A DNA stretch of 64,000 nt from Silurus meridionalis (lineage: Eukaryota; Chordata; Actinopteri; Siluriformes; Siluridae). The stretch is from contig NC_060890.1 of NCBI RefSeq assembly GCF_014805685.1, positions 20,734,000 to 20,797,999 of the forward strand, in the 5' to 3' direction. Position numbers and translations under genes: made by a program. How positions within the stretch are numbered: position 1 is the stretch's first letter; every line of letters begins with the position of its first letter. The notes beneath the pieces are model-generated. The model saw nothing but the letters and a program-made list of their open reading frames with translations, was not told where the DNA came from and made no database searches. Positions 22,321 to 33,762 of the stretch are shown here, one piece after another.

Positions 22321-22647
22321 ACAGACAAATTGCCTAGCATATAGGAAGGTGGATCAGCTAGCTGTGTCTAAAAGAATGTGTATCATAAAGAGTTCCTATT
22401 TCCACACTCTCACCCAGTCAGAGAGAATGTAGAAGTATAAACTTTATATTTTTATTAACATGAAGATTGTGCCCTAATACCGGTTATGAATTGGCCAAGC
22501 TGTACGTTAGTATGCGGAACCATTTATAATTAACTTTATATATGTATATGTTTAAGATGAATTGCAAACATTTGCATTTATTTTGTAACTCTTTGATACA
22601 TGTCATGAATTTGTTCATATAATTACCATAACTTCATCTTAAGAATA

Positions 22648-22795
22648 GATCAGAGCACAGGGTCAGTCATGATACAGCACCTCTGGAGTTAAGGGCGTTG
22701 CTCTACCACGGCAGCTTGGCGATACCAAGATTTTAACCCCCGATCCTCTTATTAGTAACCCAGTGACTCAACCACTGAGCTACCACTCCCCACAA
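22648..22795 (-). repeat. tRNA-derived SINE, antisense
   Basis: Read on the minus strand, the element begins GGGGAGTGGTAGCTCAGTGG, holding a perfect Pol III A box TAGCTCAGTGG (22782-22772). A degraded B-box region (GATCGGGGGTTAAAATC) follows, then CCAAGCTGCC and a tail GTATCATGACTGACCCTGTG. This layout matches tRNA-headed fish SINEs, and the tail wording resembles copies I associate with catfish. It is a degenerate copy with no function expected. Confidence 0.75.
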
Positions 22796-22869
22796 GTTAA
22801 ATTAGTAACAAAATATAAGACTGCTATTCTAATTCTCTTAATTATCAATTCACATTCATAAAACCAGGT

Positions 22870-23062
22870 CGTATTTATTCTGGGTCCCTAGTTTTATCCT
22901 GAGTTCATCTGAGTGCTCTTCTTGTGTTCCTCTGGGTTTCCTCAGTTTTCCTAGTTTCCTCGCACCTTCCAAATCATGCCAGTATGTAGTATGGCTAAGA
23001 TAAATTGCTCCTAGCTGTAAATGATTTGTGAATATGTGTGCATGGTACCTTGCAGATCAGGT
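22870..23062 (-). repeat. dispersed fish repeat (GGGATGCCAGTC family), antisense
   Basis: The plus strand carries TCCTCTGGGTTTCCTC, TTTCCTCGCACCTTCC, ATGCCAGTATGTAG, GGCTAAGATAAATTGCTCC and GTGCATGGTACC. These are the antisense of a repeat seen in the other orientation at 26955-27192 and, in a related form, at 24428-24690. It is a very common teleost repeat of uncertain class (probably the end of a DNA element or SINE). Confidence 0.65.
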
Positions 23063-24427
23063 ATAACGATACAGAATTGAGCTCAGCGTATATACATTTG
23101 GATTGTATGTAAATTGACAGTCTATCCACTTCACATAGCTATTAAATTATAATTTGAGTTCTGAGGTTTTAAACAGGCAGAAAAAAAGAAAAAATCTACA
23201 ATTTACCTTACCTGATTTGGTTTTGCTTAGTTTTTCTTCAATTATTCATGTATTCTGAATTGGGACAACCACAGTTGGACAACACTGGGTGATTTATTTT
23301 TAGAAAGTGCTCTAAGTGAAACCAAAATGAATGTTTGTTTTTAATATCCGAGTATTGTGTTGTGTTTTGTTGTTATAGTGAAAACAATCTGTTCTGGCTT
23401 TTGGAACTTCACTACAAACATTCAGTGGCATTTTATTCTGTCAAAATACAGTTTAGTTTGCTGATGTAATGCTAATGTCTTGACTCATTTCCTCCTCCTA
23501 TTCAAGTTGACACATTATTACAGATTCTGAATTTAATTTGATTGTGTTATACGTTGTACATGTCTTGTATATCTGCTATTCATACTAATTTCTGCAATGT
23601 CTGAAATGAATTCCATAAATCACTTTTCTAAAAAGAAATAATAATACTAATAACAATGTCAGTGAGTGACTTTAATGGATTTGTGATGTATCTCAGTGTA
23701 TCTTAGGGAAGATTATACTAATTTCTTGCCAGTGCATTGCCTTTGTTAGCACACCAATGTTTTCTCTGCGTTTTTTTTCCCTGCTGCTGGAAATGAGTGA
23801 GCACATTAATCTAATGCTTCAGTAGCCTTGTATTTATTTTAATGTGAACATAAGAATAGGAGTGCAGTCTCTCTCCTGGGAAATGAGAATTAAAATCTTT
23901 CTAATGATAATAAATGATAATATTAATGAGTTGTCCAAACATAACAAATATAATGAATTAAAAGACTTGAATTGAAACTGTTGTTCATTACAATAGCGAG
24001 AGAAAAAAAGAAAGAAAAATACTTTCAGTTAGGAAATAACTTATGCATTAACTCATTTGGTGAAATCTATTGAGCTTAAGATTACAAACCTGGAGACTGG
24101 TGTTCATTGAAGCAGAAACCAGGAACTCAAGGGTTGTTTTTGTGTTTGTGTGTGTGGTAAGCCCTTTGTGAGGACCAAAATGAACTAAATGTCCTCGCTA
24201 TATATTTATAAATATAAGTAATTATAAATTTTATCTAAGTAATGTAAGTAGAATTGCATTAGATATCAGTGCATTAGTTCACATATTCATTCGGCTTGCA
24301 CTCAAATTAAATGATTTTAAAGCTTATATTTAAAAAAATGCACAGAGCTATAATGTTTCTATGCTTGTATTTATTATGTCACTGTAAGGTCCTCATAAAT
24401 ATGGGTAAGCCTTTGCAATTTAGTGAT
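23063..24427. other. AT-rich gene-free flank
   Basis: No exon, microsatellite or repeat family is recognised. AT-rich throughout. Confidence 0.5.
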
Positions 24428-24568
24428 ATCCATCCATTTTCCTTATTGCTTATCCCACATTGGGGAGCCTTGAGCCCATCCCAGGGAACTCAGGGCACAC
24501 AGGGGAACACCTGGATTGAGTACAAACCCATTACAGGCTACAATTAAACACAAACACACCCACACCCA

Positions 24569-24622
<54 letters not shown>

Positions 24623-24690
24623 ATGGACAATTTGCAAATCCTGTCACCAGTCAACTTGCAGGAGGAAACTATAGTTTACATTTGTGGCAT
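24428..24690 (+). repeat. dispersed fish repeat with internal (CA)n
   Basis: CATCCATTTTCCTTATTGCTTATCC, GAGCCCATCCCAGGGAACTCAGGGCACA and CTATGGACAATTTGCAAAT are hallmark phrases of a dispersed teleost repeat. The central (CA)n (24548-24619) expanded inside it. The right end abuts the tail of the antisense LINE. Confidence 0.65.
24548..24619. repeat. (CA)n microsatellite
   Basis: Begins as CACACCCACACCC and becomes a pure CA run of about 22 units. Confidence 0.95.
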
Positions 24691-25810
24691 TTAGCAGACA
24701 GCCCTTGTCCAGAGCGAGTACAAAAGTGCTTTGAGTCTCTAGCAATGAATAAATCTACACTGATATGTTAGATTACAAACTTAATATAAATATAATTCTT
24801 GAATTCTAATAAGCAAACTTGGAAAGTGCTAATTTAAGTATTTCAAGAAGATGTAGGTCTTCAACCGTCGCTTGAAGATAATCAGGGACTCCTGTACGGA
24901 CATCTAGGGGAAGTTTATTCCACCACCTCGGTGCCAGAACAGAGAAGAGCCTTGTAGTATACTTATCTCTCATTCTGAGAGAAGGTGGTTCCAGTCGAGC
25001 AGTGCTGGAGGATCTCAGACAGCGTGGTGCAGTGCAAGATGTGATGAGGTCTCTGAGGTAAGATAGTGCTGGTACATTTTAGCCTTGTAGGCAAGCATCA
25101 GTGTTTTGAATCTTATACATGCAGCTACTGGAAGCCAGTGAAGGGAGCGCAGCAGTGGGGTGGTGTGGGAGAACTTGGGCAGATTGAACACAAGTCTTGC
25201 AGCTGCGTTTTGGATCATTTGCATTGGATGAATAGCATTCAGGGGAAGATCTGCCAGCAGAGAGTTGCAGTAGTCCAGTCTTGAAATTCACAAGAGACCG
25301 AACAAGCACCTAGGCAGCCTGTGTGCACAGAAATGGTTGAATCCTTTAGATGTTGTAGAAAAGAAATCGACAGGAACGAGCCACATTAGCGACATGTGAG
25401 GAGAAGGACAGTTGATTGTCTATAGTTACCCCAAGGTTACAAGCAGTGGCTGAAGGAGAGAACAGAAAGTCATAAAGAGTTATTCTAAAATCTTGACCTG
25501 TAGATAAATCACCAGGGATGACCAGCAGTTCTGTTTTGTTCAGGTTGAGTTTTAGTTGATGAGCACTCATCTATCGAGATATGTCTGTCAAGCATGCCGG
25601 GATCCGAGTGGAAGCTGTGGTATCTGATGGAGGGAAAGAAAAGATGAGTTGAGTGTCATCTGCATATCAGTGGTAAGAAAACCAATGTGAGGATATGACT
25701 TCACCAATGGATTTGGTATAGAGGGAGAAAAGAAGGGGACCAAGTACCGAGCCTTGTGGGACACCAGTTGTGAGTCTGCACCTGGAGACTCTAGCCTCTA
25801 GAGTCTCTAG
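24670..25810 (-). mobile_element. L2/CR1-like LINE, 5'-truncated, antisense
   Basis: Minus-strand translation shows reverse transcriptase motifs in order: [17 protein letters not shown] (about 25770-25720), the catalytic YADDTQL (about 25666-25646), then LKLNLNKTELLVIPG, CNLGVTIDNQLSFSSHV, a broken copy of the SRLDYCNSLLAGLP region, and IQNAAARLVFNLPKFSHTTPLL...LHWLPVA. Stop codons (one just before YADD) and frameshifts break the frame, so it is dead. The 3' end at 24670-24720 carries the CGCTCTGGACAAGGGC...GCTAAATGCCACAAATGTAAA tail shared with fish SINEs. The 5' part of the LINE is missing. A related copy lies in the opposite orientation at 40975-41635. Confidence 0.85.
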
Positions 25811-25869
25811 TTCCTGGAAAACCCCCAAAATGCATTAAATTAAAATTCAAACTCAAGCAAACTTGCTCT

Positions 25870-25970
25870 GTCCACTCCACGCATCAACCCAGTATTGCAG
25901 TACCTCCGGGAACGGTGCACCAGAGATGCATGGTAAATATGCTGACCACTAGATTACTGGCAAAATTTCA
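25870..25970 (-). repeat. possible tRNA-headed SINE fragment
   Basis: Minus-strand reading CAGTAATCTAGTGGTCAGCATATTTACC resembles the A-box end of a tRNA-derived repeat (AGTGGTTAGCA type), followed by GGTGCACCGTTCCCGG. Only the head is visible; the match is imperfect. Confidence 0.35.
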
Positions 25971-26329
25971 CATATAGAAATATGAGTAACGTGAAATTTA
26001 TTTGACTTAAAAGGTCATTTTAGAATGCATGGATTTTTCATATGTAATGAGTTTGTTTATTTTCAAAATTATAAATTTTTTTTTTTTACACATGATTGCA
26101 TATTTGTAAATATGGCATTATATGAAAGTTCAGGTCAAAAATTTTAAACTTCGCAGTTTTCTTACATGATCATGTTACTCACATAATGCCATATATAAAA
26201 ATTTTGATCAGGTGGAATATTTTTGTGTGTGTGTGTTTGCTGTCTTATTTTATTCTAGGTCATAGGCTAAACTGGACAACTGGACACATTAGAAGTCTGT
26301 TCCGTATAATGGAGAGAGGCCACCAGCAT

Positions 26330-26580
26330 CCTTCATTTCATCTATATAAACCCCGCACTCCCTAACTATTTGTGATCCGTCTTAAAGCTCTGTGTAAAAT
26401 GGCTGAGGAAGCTGTGGGCGCGTGTTTCCAGCTCTGTGACCTCGCGTGTGTAACGGTGCTGTTAGTCTTTGGCCTTGGGCTTTTCAGCACCCTTTCAATC
26501 ACTACCGTAACCCTCCGTCACCCGGTTATGGCTGCAAACTATATTGGTATGAGCGCTGAGAAAACGATGGCCTGACAGTG
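26330..26580 (+). other. complex island with short ATG frame of unknown meaning
   Basis: A TATA-like CTATATAAA (26342-26350) lies 50 bases before an ATG in good context (AAAATGG, 26399). The ATG opens a 58-codon frame beginning MAEEAVGACFQLCDLAC, which includes a hydrophobic stretch (about residues 13-37). A GTATGAG that could act as a splice donor follows at 26547. I recognise no family. It may be a chance frame inside a regulatory block, a small gene or an old exon. Confidence 0.25.
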
Positions 26581-26954
26581 GAAAATAAGAGAATTTGTCT
26601 TGATCTTTGCTTGATTGTTTTCTCTGAGGGTCTGTGGTTTGTGCCTTCAGCTTAAAGGAAAACTTTAAAGGGGAGGCTTCATAGTCTGACAGTGAGTACA
26701 TCACTGTATACAAGCAGTTTGTAATTCTATCCTGTCCAAGGTGAAAAGATAAAAGGTTTACTTTCACAGTGCAGTTATGTGAAATGATTTGATCTGATTG
26801 GTTGAGTAAAGGAAGGAAGGCAACAAATAGCATCTTGTAAGGTTTCTGTACTACTTGATTTATTGCAAGAAAATGATTCCTGTACTTGAAACACACCTCT
26901 AAATAGCACTGCACTGTCAATGTTTCTCAAGCCAATAAATGCATTCTTTATATC

Positions 26955-27192
26955 ATTTTTAGTATCTGCTTTATCCTGCATGGCCAGGGTTGTGGTAGAT
27001 CCAAAAACTCAACAAGGAAGCTGATATACCAGCACAGAATACATCCTAAATGGGATGCCAGTCAATTGCACACATTTACACCTTAAGTCAGTGTAGCATA
27101 GACAGTCAGTCTACATGTATGTTTGGAAGAAAACCAGAACTCAAAAGAAGCCTACAGGATGAACATGTGAAACTACAAACAGACAGTAAACT
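26955..27192 (+). repeat. dispersed fish repeat (GGGATGCCAGTC family)
   Basis: Phrases CAGGGTTGTGGTAGATCC, ATACATCCTAAATGGGATGCCAGTC, TAGCATAGACAGTCAGTCTACATGTATGTTTGGAAGAAAACC and ACATGTGAAACTACAAACAGACAGTAA identify the sense copy of the repeat found antisense at 22870-23062. Confidence 0.7.
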
Positions 27193-28939
27193 GTAAAGCA
27201 ATATTACTGCTCACTGCATTAGTCAATACAATCACCTAGAAATTAAAACAGGATGTAAAATAGAAAAAACTTTGTAAACATACTTTTTCCATGCATCCCT
27301 ATTGTCTGCCGACCTGCCACATAAGCCCAAGAAGTTTTCTGGAATCAGAGGATATGGGAAGACACAAATGAGCAGAGACCTCTAAATCAAGCCTATAATT
27401 AGCCACAGTGTCTCTGTCTACTCATGCATGTACTACCAACTCTGAAGGGACCAAGGCTGTTCAGGCTAACTCCAGTTTCCAGATCCTTTGCTGTAAACCA
27501 GCCATACACTGTACATCATTTACCCCTACTTTTTGTCCAGAAAAGTAATTTGAAAGTAAAGGAGAATGTAATTCAGAGCAATGACTGACATCTTTGTGCG
27601 AGACGGAACAGCCGCTACATTAGATCACACTGTTTTATTATTAAACATAGAAGCATCACACACAAATCACAAATTTTATATCTTATTCAAAAAATATAGC
27701 CTTACTAAATAAGGTCAAGTGGAATAGACTTACAGTTCATACAATTGAATCTGTGTCCTCCATTTGTTTAGTTTTATTTGACGGTATAAATTGTTAGACT
27801 TTATCATTCTAGTTCATTACATTTAGGTAACAAAGATTGGGAATCTCTAGTAGCTGATGATTTAGTATGCAGCTATAGTGTAAGTCTGTCCTTTCTTTAT
27901 AACTAGGTGTTTAAAAACATATTGCACAGAATAAAGTGTTCTATCTTCTGTGCAGTATTACAGTAATGTATATTGTTCTTTGTTTTTTAGTTACATCATA
28001 TTCATTTTCAAATAATGCTACATGCATACAAATGTAATGGGAAAAACATTATTTACAGCTTTTAGAGAATATCTTAAGGGTTTAAGGACTGCATGAATAC
28101 AAACACAATTAGCACCACAGTGTCTATTAAGTCTTAAATAATAGTCCAGCCTCATGTGATACATTTACACTTTGGTAATTTAGCTCCACCATAATGAACA
28201 CTAAGATGCTTGTTCAGCATCTGGCCAATAATGAAAGCCAAACTGCATTTTTTTAAGGGTTATGTAGGTTGCAACCCTTTCCTTATTATGTAGTCAAAGC
28301 AGTGATTAAAATAGCACTCTACCGCTACATTCCATATGTAAAGTGGAAATATGCAAATTAAAGCATATCCATCAAGTATTGTTTTCTCTGTGGCAGAAAG
28401 CTATTAATATTTTCCATTGTTTGTTGACACTTTAACATATGCGTCACCCTCAAATTAGAAATGATTATTTTTTGTTATATGTTTCCTCCACACATTGACA
28501 GTGTATTAGTTTCCTTTGGTCTGGCATCTTGTTATGTTTCTAAGGTTTGCCTCTGCAGTGTGTGTGCCTGATTGAAATTTCACTGGCAAAGTCTAAGTGA
28601 AATATGGGCCGTGTGTTTAATGGAAAAAATAATTACACGTCAAATGAAACAAAGCATGACGCATAGTTACCAAGGAGAATGACTGCCTACACGAGTCAGC
28701 AATGAGGTCAAAACTCTCTCTCTCTCTCTCTCAAACAAACACACACCCACACGAGCGCACAAACACAAACTCATACATGTACACATATACAATGTTTGTG
28801 CACAGATATTTACCACTCAGGTACCTGTTGCTTTCACATGACCTATAGTACTAGAATGGACTATTCAGAGAATTTAAAGTATTCATGGTGTGCTACTAAA
28901 AACTGAGTTTGGTGTTTTTAATATTCAGTGCACCACAAT
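27193..28939. other. gene-free flank
   Basis: Unique sequence without recognised exons. 27290-27600 is more complex than its flanks. A short (CT)n run lies at 28714-28731. ATGCAAAT occurs at about 28352. Nothing firmer is seen. Confidence 0.5.
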
Positions 28940-28940
28940 A

Positions 28941-28973
28941 TACAGTATCTCACAAAAGTGAGTAAACCCCTTA
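28941..28973 (+). repeat. left terminal inverted repeat of the Tc1 element
   Basis: TACAGTATCTCACAAAAGTG and the following bases match the reverse complement of 30461-30493 at most positions, including CACATTTCAGCAA further in. Confidence 0.9.
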
Positions 28974-29195
28974 CATTTCAGCAATCAATAAATTTTAATA
29001 TATTTTAAATGTAGCAAATGTAAATATTTTAAAGTAGCAAATGTACAGCTTGTATAGCAGTATAGATTTACTGTCCTCTGAAAATAACAATATACAGCCA
29101 TTATTGTCAAAATAGCTGGCAACATAAGTGAGTACACCCTAAGTGAACAAGTCAAAACTATGTCCACAGGGTCAATATTTTGTGTGACTTATCTA

Positions 29196-30129
29196 TCACT
29201 GCCTTATCCTCCTGGGCATGAAATTCACTAGAGCTGCACAGGTTGTTGCTGGGATCCTCTTCCACTCCTCCATAATGACATCACGGAGCTGCTGGATGTT
29301 AGACACATGGTGCTTTTCCACCCTCCGCTTGAGGATGCCCCACAGGTGTTCCATAGGGTTCAAGTCTGGAACATTCGTGACCACTGGATCACCTTCACAT
29401 CAGCTTCCTCAGCAAGGCAGTTGTGTGTTTGGGGTTGTTATTATGTTGGAAAACTGCCGTTCTGCCCAGTTTCTGAAGGAAGGGCATCATGTTCTACTTC
29501 AGAATGTCACAGTACATGTTAAAGTCCATGCTTCCCTCAATGAACTGTAGCTCTGCAGTACCAGCAGCACTCATGCAGCCCCAGACCATGATGCTACCAC
29601 CACCATGCTTTACTGTAGGAAAGACACAATTTTCTTGATTCTCTCCACCAGGGCGTCGCCACACATGCTGGACAACATCTGAGCCTAACAAGTGTATCCT
29701 AGTCAGGACATAGTTCCAGTAATTCTTGCTCTTGGACAGGAAGTCTGCAGCAAACTGTTTGTGAGCCAGCTTCAGAGGAGGCTTGCTTCTGGGATGACGG
29801 CCATGCAAACTGAATTGTTGCAGTGTGTGGCGTATGGTCTGAGCACTGAAAAGTGGACCGTCCGCTTCAGCAAACCCTAAAGCAATGCTGGCAGCACACA
29901 AGCATTATATGTTTTTTTAAGCCAGCTTCTGCACCTGACGCACAACACAAGGACTCAACCTTTTTTGATGGACCCTTGCGAGGTCTGTTCTGAGTGGAAC
30001 CTGTCTCTGTATGACCCTGGCTACTGCACTGTAACTCAGTTTCAGGGTGTTAGCGATCTTCTTATAGCCGAGGCCATCTTTGTGGAGAGAAACAATTATA
30101 ATTCTCAAATCCTGAGAGTTCTTTGCCAT
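29196..30129 (-). pseudogene. Tc1-like transposase, broken
   Basis: From a start at 30129 (MAKNSQDLR) the N-terminal helix-turn-helix region reads LHKDGLGYKKIANTLKLS...VARVIQR. A stop near 29917 interrupts it. The catalytic core resumes at 29901-29494 with GSDVVQHVWRRPGGE and KHGGGSIMVWGCMSAAG, then a stop, then NNNPKHTT in place of the usual second-aspartate motif DNDPKHT, two more stops and a frame change, and finally PDLNPMEHLWG (29368-29336) with the last catalytic acidic residue kept. The segment that normally carries the first aspartate (SDE before the GSD motif) is missing. Two of three catalytic acids are therefore gone. Confidence 0.92.
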
Positions 30130-30460
30130 GAGGTGCCATGTTGAACATTCAGTGGTCAAGAATTGTACTCAACTGCTTTAATACAAGATACACAAATTAG
30201 CAGAAGGAGTCGAAAACATAAACATGATAAATAGGACATTTAGCTTTGCATGGTTACATGACGTACAGCTGTTATCACTTAGGGTGTACTTATTTTTGTT
30301 GCCAGATATATAGACAATAATGACTGTATGTTTAGTTATTTGCAGAGGACAGTAAATCTGTACTGTTATACATGCTGCAAATTGACTACAATAAAATATA
30401 TCCAAGTTTTATTTCTATATTATTGTCCCTTGAAAAATTATACTAAAATGGTTGCTGAAA

Positions 30461-30493
30461 TGTGAGGGATGTACTAACGTTTGTGAGATACTA
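30461..30493 (-). repeat. right terminal inverted repeat of the Tc1 element
   Basis: The minus strand reads TAGTATCTCACAAACGTTAG followed by TACATCCCTCACATTTCAGCAA, matching the left end. Confidence 0.9.
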
Positions 30494-30520
30494 TATATAA
30501 AATTTTACTCCACATGCTTA

Positions 30521-30705
30521 CTGATGCAAGGGGAGAGCGAGGGCTGGTCCGCATGGTCTGATCCAACAGACGAGCTCCTGTAGCTCAAATTTGAATTTTA
30601 AAGTTAATGCTGTTGATGCTCGATGGAGCAGGACTGTTTTGGCAGCAAAAGAGGGACCAACACAATATTAAGAAGGTGGTCATAAATTTATGCCTGATCG
30701 GTGTG
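30521..30705 (-). mobile_element. internally deleted second Tc1/mariner-type element (one end)
   Basis: The plus strand reads GTTTTGGCAGCAAAAGAGGGACCAACACAATATTA and ends GTGGTCATAAATTTATGCCTGATCGGTGTG (about 30673-30705), the known terminus of another fish Tc1/mariner-type family. To its left, 30523-30590 reads as a piece of that family's transposase DNA-binding region on the plus strand (GERGLVRMV, stop, SNRRAPVAQI). The two parts are normally about a kilobase apart, so an internal deletion joined them. The opposite terminus is not seen. Confidence 0.65.
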
Positions 30706-32914
30706 ATAAGACAAGATGACAAAAAAAGATTCTTTTTTAAAAAGCACAGCATCTACATGCACATAAAATGAGTTTATTATATGTATTAAGTTACAGTGAT
30801 TCTCACAGTTATATTCTGTTATATGACAATAAGCTGCATTTTTGGAATTGTCCAATATTCCATTGAATTTTCTGGCATAAGTCGTATTGATCTACTTAAA
30901 AGTCAAGGTGAAAAAGCCTGAAAAATTTTATAAAGCAGCATTAAGTCAACACACATTGGCACAGATTTTATGTCAGATTATTAGTAAAACTGACATTTGA
31001 TGAAATGAGATTGTATAAGACTTCTATTTGTTGTTAGAAAGGCTTACTTTGGCATTCCCATAGAGCATTGTAAAGCATAGTGTTACCATTAATTAAACAT
31101 AACAGCATATTTTGACAAATATATCCTAAAAAAAGAAAGTTTAGGTATAAAGAGCAGGGTATAACATTGCTTATAACTGCATTGCTAGGAAATTTTACAT
31201 AAACTTCATATGACATACATTTGCTAAAATTAGGAGACCAGGGTAAAGTTTATAAGTGCAGAATGCTGATTATTGACATTTATTTGATTCTGGATCAAAA
31301 AAATATGAAGTTGAAAGTCCATGAGAGTCCAGAGAGTTGAAAACATTATCAGAAGGTTGATTTAGAAAGGGCGTGTTTCATATGATTAAAACTGTACCAA
31401 ACCATTCTTCTGAAAAATTTACCCCAGTGGTGGTTTAATGAAGCTGGTAGAGAGTACTTTTAAACACTCCAAATCTCCCATAGTTCTTCAGTTACTGTAT
31501 GGGTTTTTGCTCATATCTTTTCTTATTGTTTCATTTACATGTAAACAAACAAAATCCTATCAGATCACAGATAACTTATTTCTATTTGAATGTATTTTTA
31601 TTTTCATGATATGGTTGACATTTTACATACACTTATTGAAAAAGTGACAGTGTCATTTTTCTAAGTCTTAAAACAACTTGAGTGCATTATTCCTAATTAG
31701 CCATGAGACCCGACAGGTTGAAAATACCAGATGGCAATATATTTGATATCTTCCAGAAATGGCTACAGTTCTTCAAAGCGTGTGTTGATATTTTTAATTA
31801 AAACTGCTTGTCAAAAAGGTAATCTAAACCAAATTGATGTCACACAAGATGCTATTAATATAATTTCTCTGACATTCCTATTAATTATACTGACTATGAA
31901 TCACATGCCCCCTCATTATCGACACAAAGATCAAGAGTGACTCACAAAAACAACATATTTTTGTGTAATACCCACTTGATGAGAAAATTAGCTTGTTCGC
32001 CTCACTAGCCAAATTTAGACCTACATGACATGCTGGATGATTTTACTTTTCTAAAACCTTGTACTGTGACCTGAAAAACAAATCGACATGCTGGGTGACA
32101 AATTTGACATGATAGCTTGCTAACCTTAACAAAGGAAGCCTTTGTTTGAGCAAGCAAGCAAGAAGTGTCTCAGATGAGAGGTTTTATTACAGGTATGTAG
32201 ATCTTGCAGATAACAGTCAAAAGCATGAGCTAGTGTTTGCATTCACGTTTGAGAAAGAATGAGAATAAGAAAATGAATGAGAAAAGTCTTACTGGCATTG
32301 TCCAATGTCATTGGATTTAATACAAAACAGTATCTAGAGTTGGAAGAATTGAACAATTTTACAAAAAAAGTAAAAAAAATAATAATTCAGTGAGCAGCTG
32401 TTCTGTGCAGTAAAGCACCTTGTTGATAAGTAAATTAGAAGAAAAGGGCCAGACTGGTTCATGTTGACTGGCAAGTTATAGTAAATTGAGATGATTTTCT
32501 GCATAAGAATACATCAGGTTCCACTTCTTTCAGCTATGAGCAAAAACCTAAGGCAATAGTTGGCACAGGGCTGGAAAGCTTATAACTGGGCAGCTGAAGA
32601 TTGAAAAACATCATCCTAGTTCACCTTAACACCATTAAACAATTCAGAGCCAATCACCTTTAGCTATAATAAATTAATGTATTTTGTCATCCTACTGTAC
32701 CTTTTACTATTCAAGGTATAAACAAATAGACTTAAGAATACAAATAAAGTTTATTTAAATTTTTTTTAATTTTTTAAAGTTTTAAATTAAAACTTTATAC
32801 TAAATAAAAAAAAAAAAATGAATGCACACATTGAAACGTTAGTCCTTAACATTTTTATACAAGCATATTATAGAGCAATATAATTATATTTTATTTATTA
32901 ATGTTAAATCATTT
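30706..32914. other. AT-rich gene-free flank
   Basis: No exon or repeat family recognised. Frames at 31034-31216, 31438-31647 and 31731-31940 are chance AT-rich frames. A CTAATTAG core sits near 31693. Confidence 0.5.
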
Positions 32915-32980
32915 TTATTTACATTTACATTTATAGCATTTAGCAGACGTCATTGTCCAGAGCGATGTACAAAAGTGTTT
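32915..32980 (-). repeat. LINE/SINE 3' tail remnant, antisense
   Basis: ACATTTACATTTATAGCATTTAGCAGACGTCATTGTCCAGAGCGATGTACAAAAG is the antisense of the tail shared by the LINE at 24670 and fish SINEs. No head is recognisable. Confidence 0.7.
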
Positions 32981-33329
32981 TGAGTTTAAATAAATATATT
33001 TAAACTGGCATGCTAGATTACAAAACTTCAGATTAATCAGCTTACAACTACAAAGTGTATAATTTATAAATTTTCTTTTGCCAATAGTTAAGATTTTGGG
33101 ATTATGAAACACTGATTCATAAACCTACATTAAATGTAGTATATTTATAAAAAAAAAGGTTAGTTGGCATTGTTAGTGATTCTGAATGATTGTAAATAAC
33201 TATTTGCTTTATTTTGTTTAGTAACTTTTTTATGTGTGACTGGTTTCTTCTGAATTGTCATTAAGCTAAGACAGCTATAGAAAGAACCAAAGGGCTGTAA
33301 AAGACAATACCTACGTGTGTCTGAATGTG

Positions 33330-33700
33330 TCTAAATTAAGGGAAAACAGGACAGTCATGGTGTACCTCATCTCCACCGCCTGCCTCTACAGAGACACCCA
33401 GGAGTGTGTGTGGGTTTCTGCACATGATTAAATTTTTGACAGCACTTGTTGGAACATGCCTCTTTATTTCACACGGTTCCTTCCGTTTGGTCAGGGACAT
33501 TTATCAAGTCACTGGTGTGCGGTTGGCTAATGGAGATGGTGCTTCACACCGCAGCTGAAGGGTTCGGGGGTGTGGGGGGAATTATGATGCATGTTGATTG
33601 TTTGTGGAATATTGACACAAGAACAAAGAGCACAACCCTGCAGCTGACAATCTTCTGTGTCATATTCACAAACAGCAAAACAACACAAACCACAAATTCA
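33330..33700. promoter_or_regulatory. candidate regulatory block left of the CATA array
   Basis: Complex, GC-richer sequence (33350-33660) in an otherwise AT-rich region. The long plus-strand frame 33446-34321 is half unique and half repeat translation; its first 90 residues match nothing I know. Read as non-coding, function uncertain. Confidence 0.3.
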
Positions 33701-33762
33701 TGTTTAATTAGTCTACTAATACAAAGTTGGAGTCTCTGTAGTGATGTAGAGATTGTTTACAG

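Larger units (their letters stand above)
28940..30494 (-). mobile_element. Tc1-family DNA transposon, inactive, IR/DR type
   Basis: The outer inverted repeats are nearly intact: ACAGTATCTCACAAAAGTGAGTA starts at 28942 and its inverse ...GTTTGTGAGATACTAT ends at 30495, with TA at both junctions as expected for Tc1/mariner target sites. Inner copies of the repeat lie at about 29117-29142 (GGCAACATAAGTGAGTACACCC) and 30281-30306 (AGGGTGTACTTATTTTTGTTGCC), giving the roughly 200-bp IR/DR ends of fish Tc1 elements. About 1.55 kb in total, a usual full length. The transposase gene between them is broken. Confidence 0.92.
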
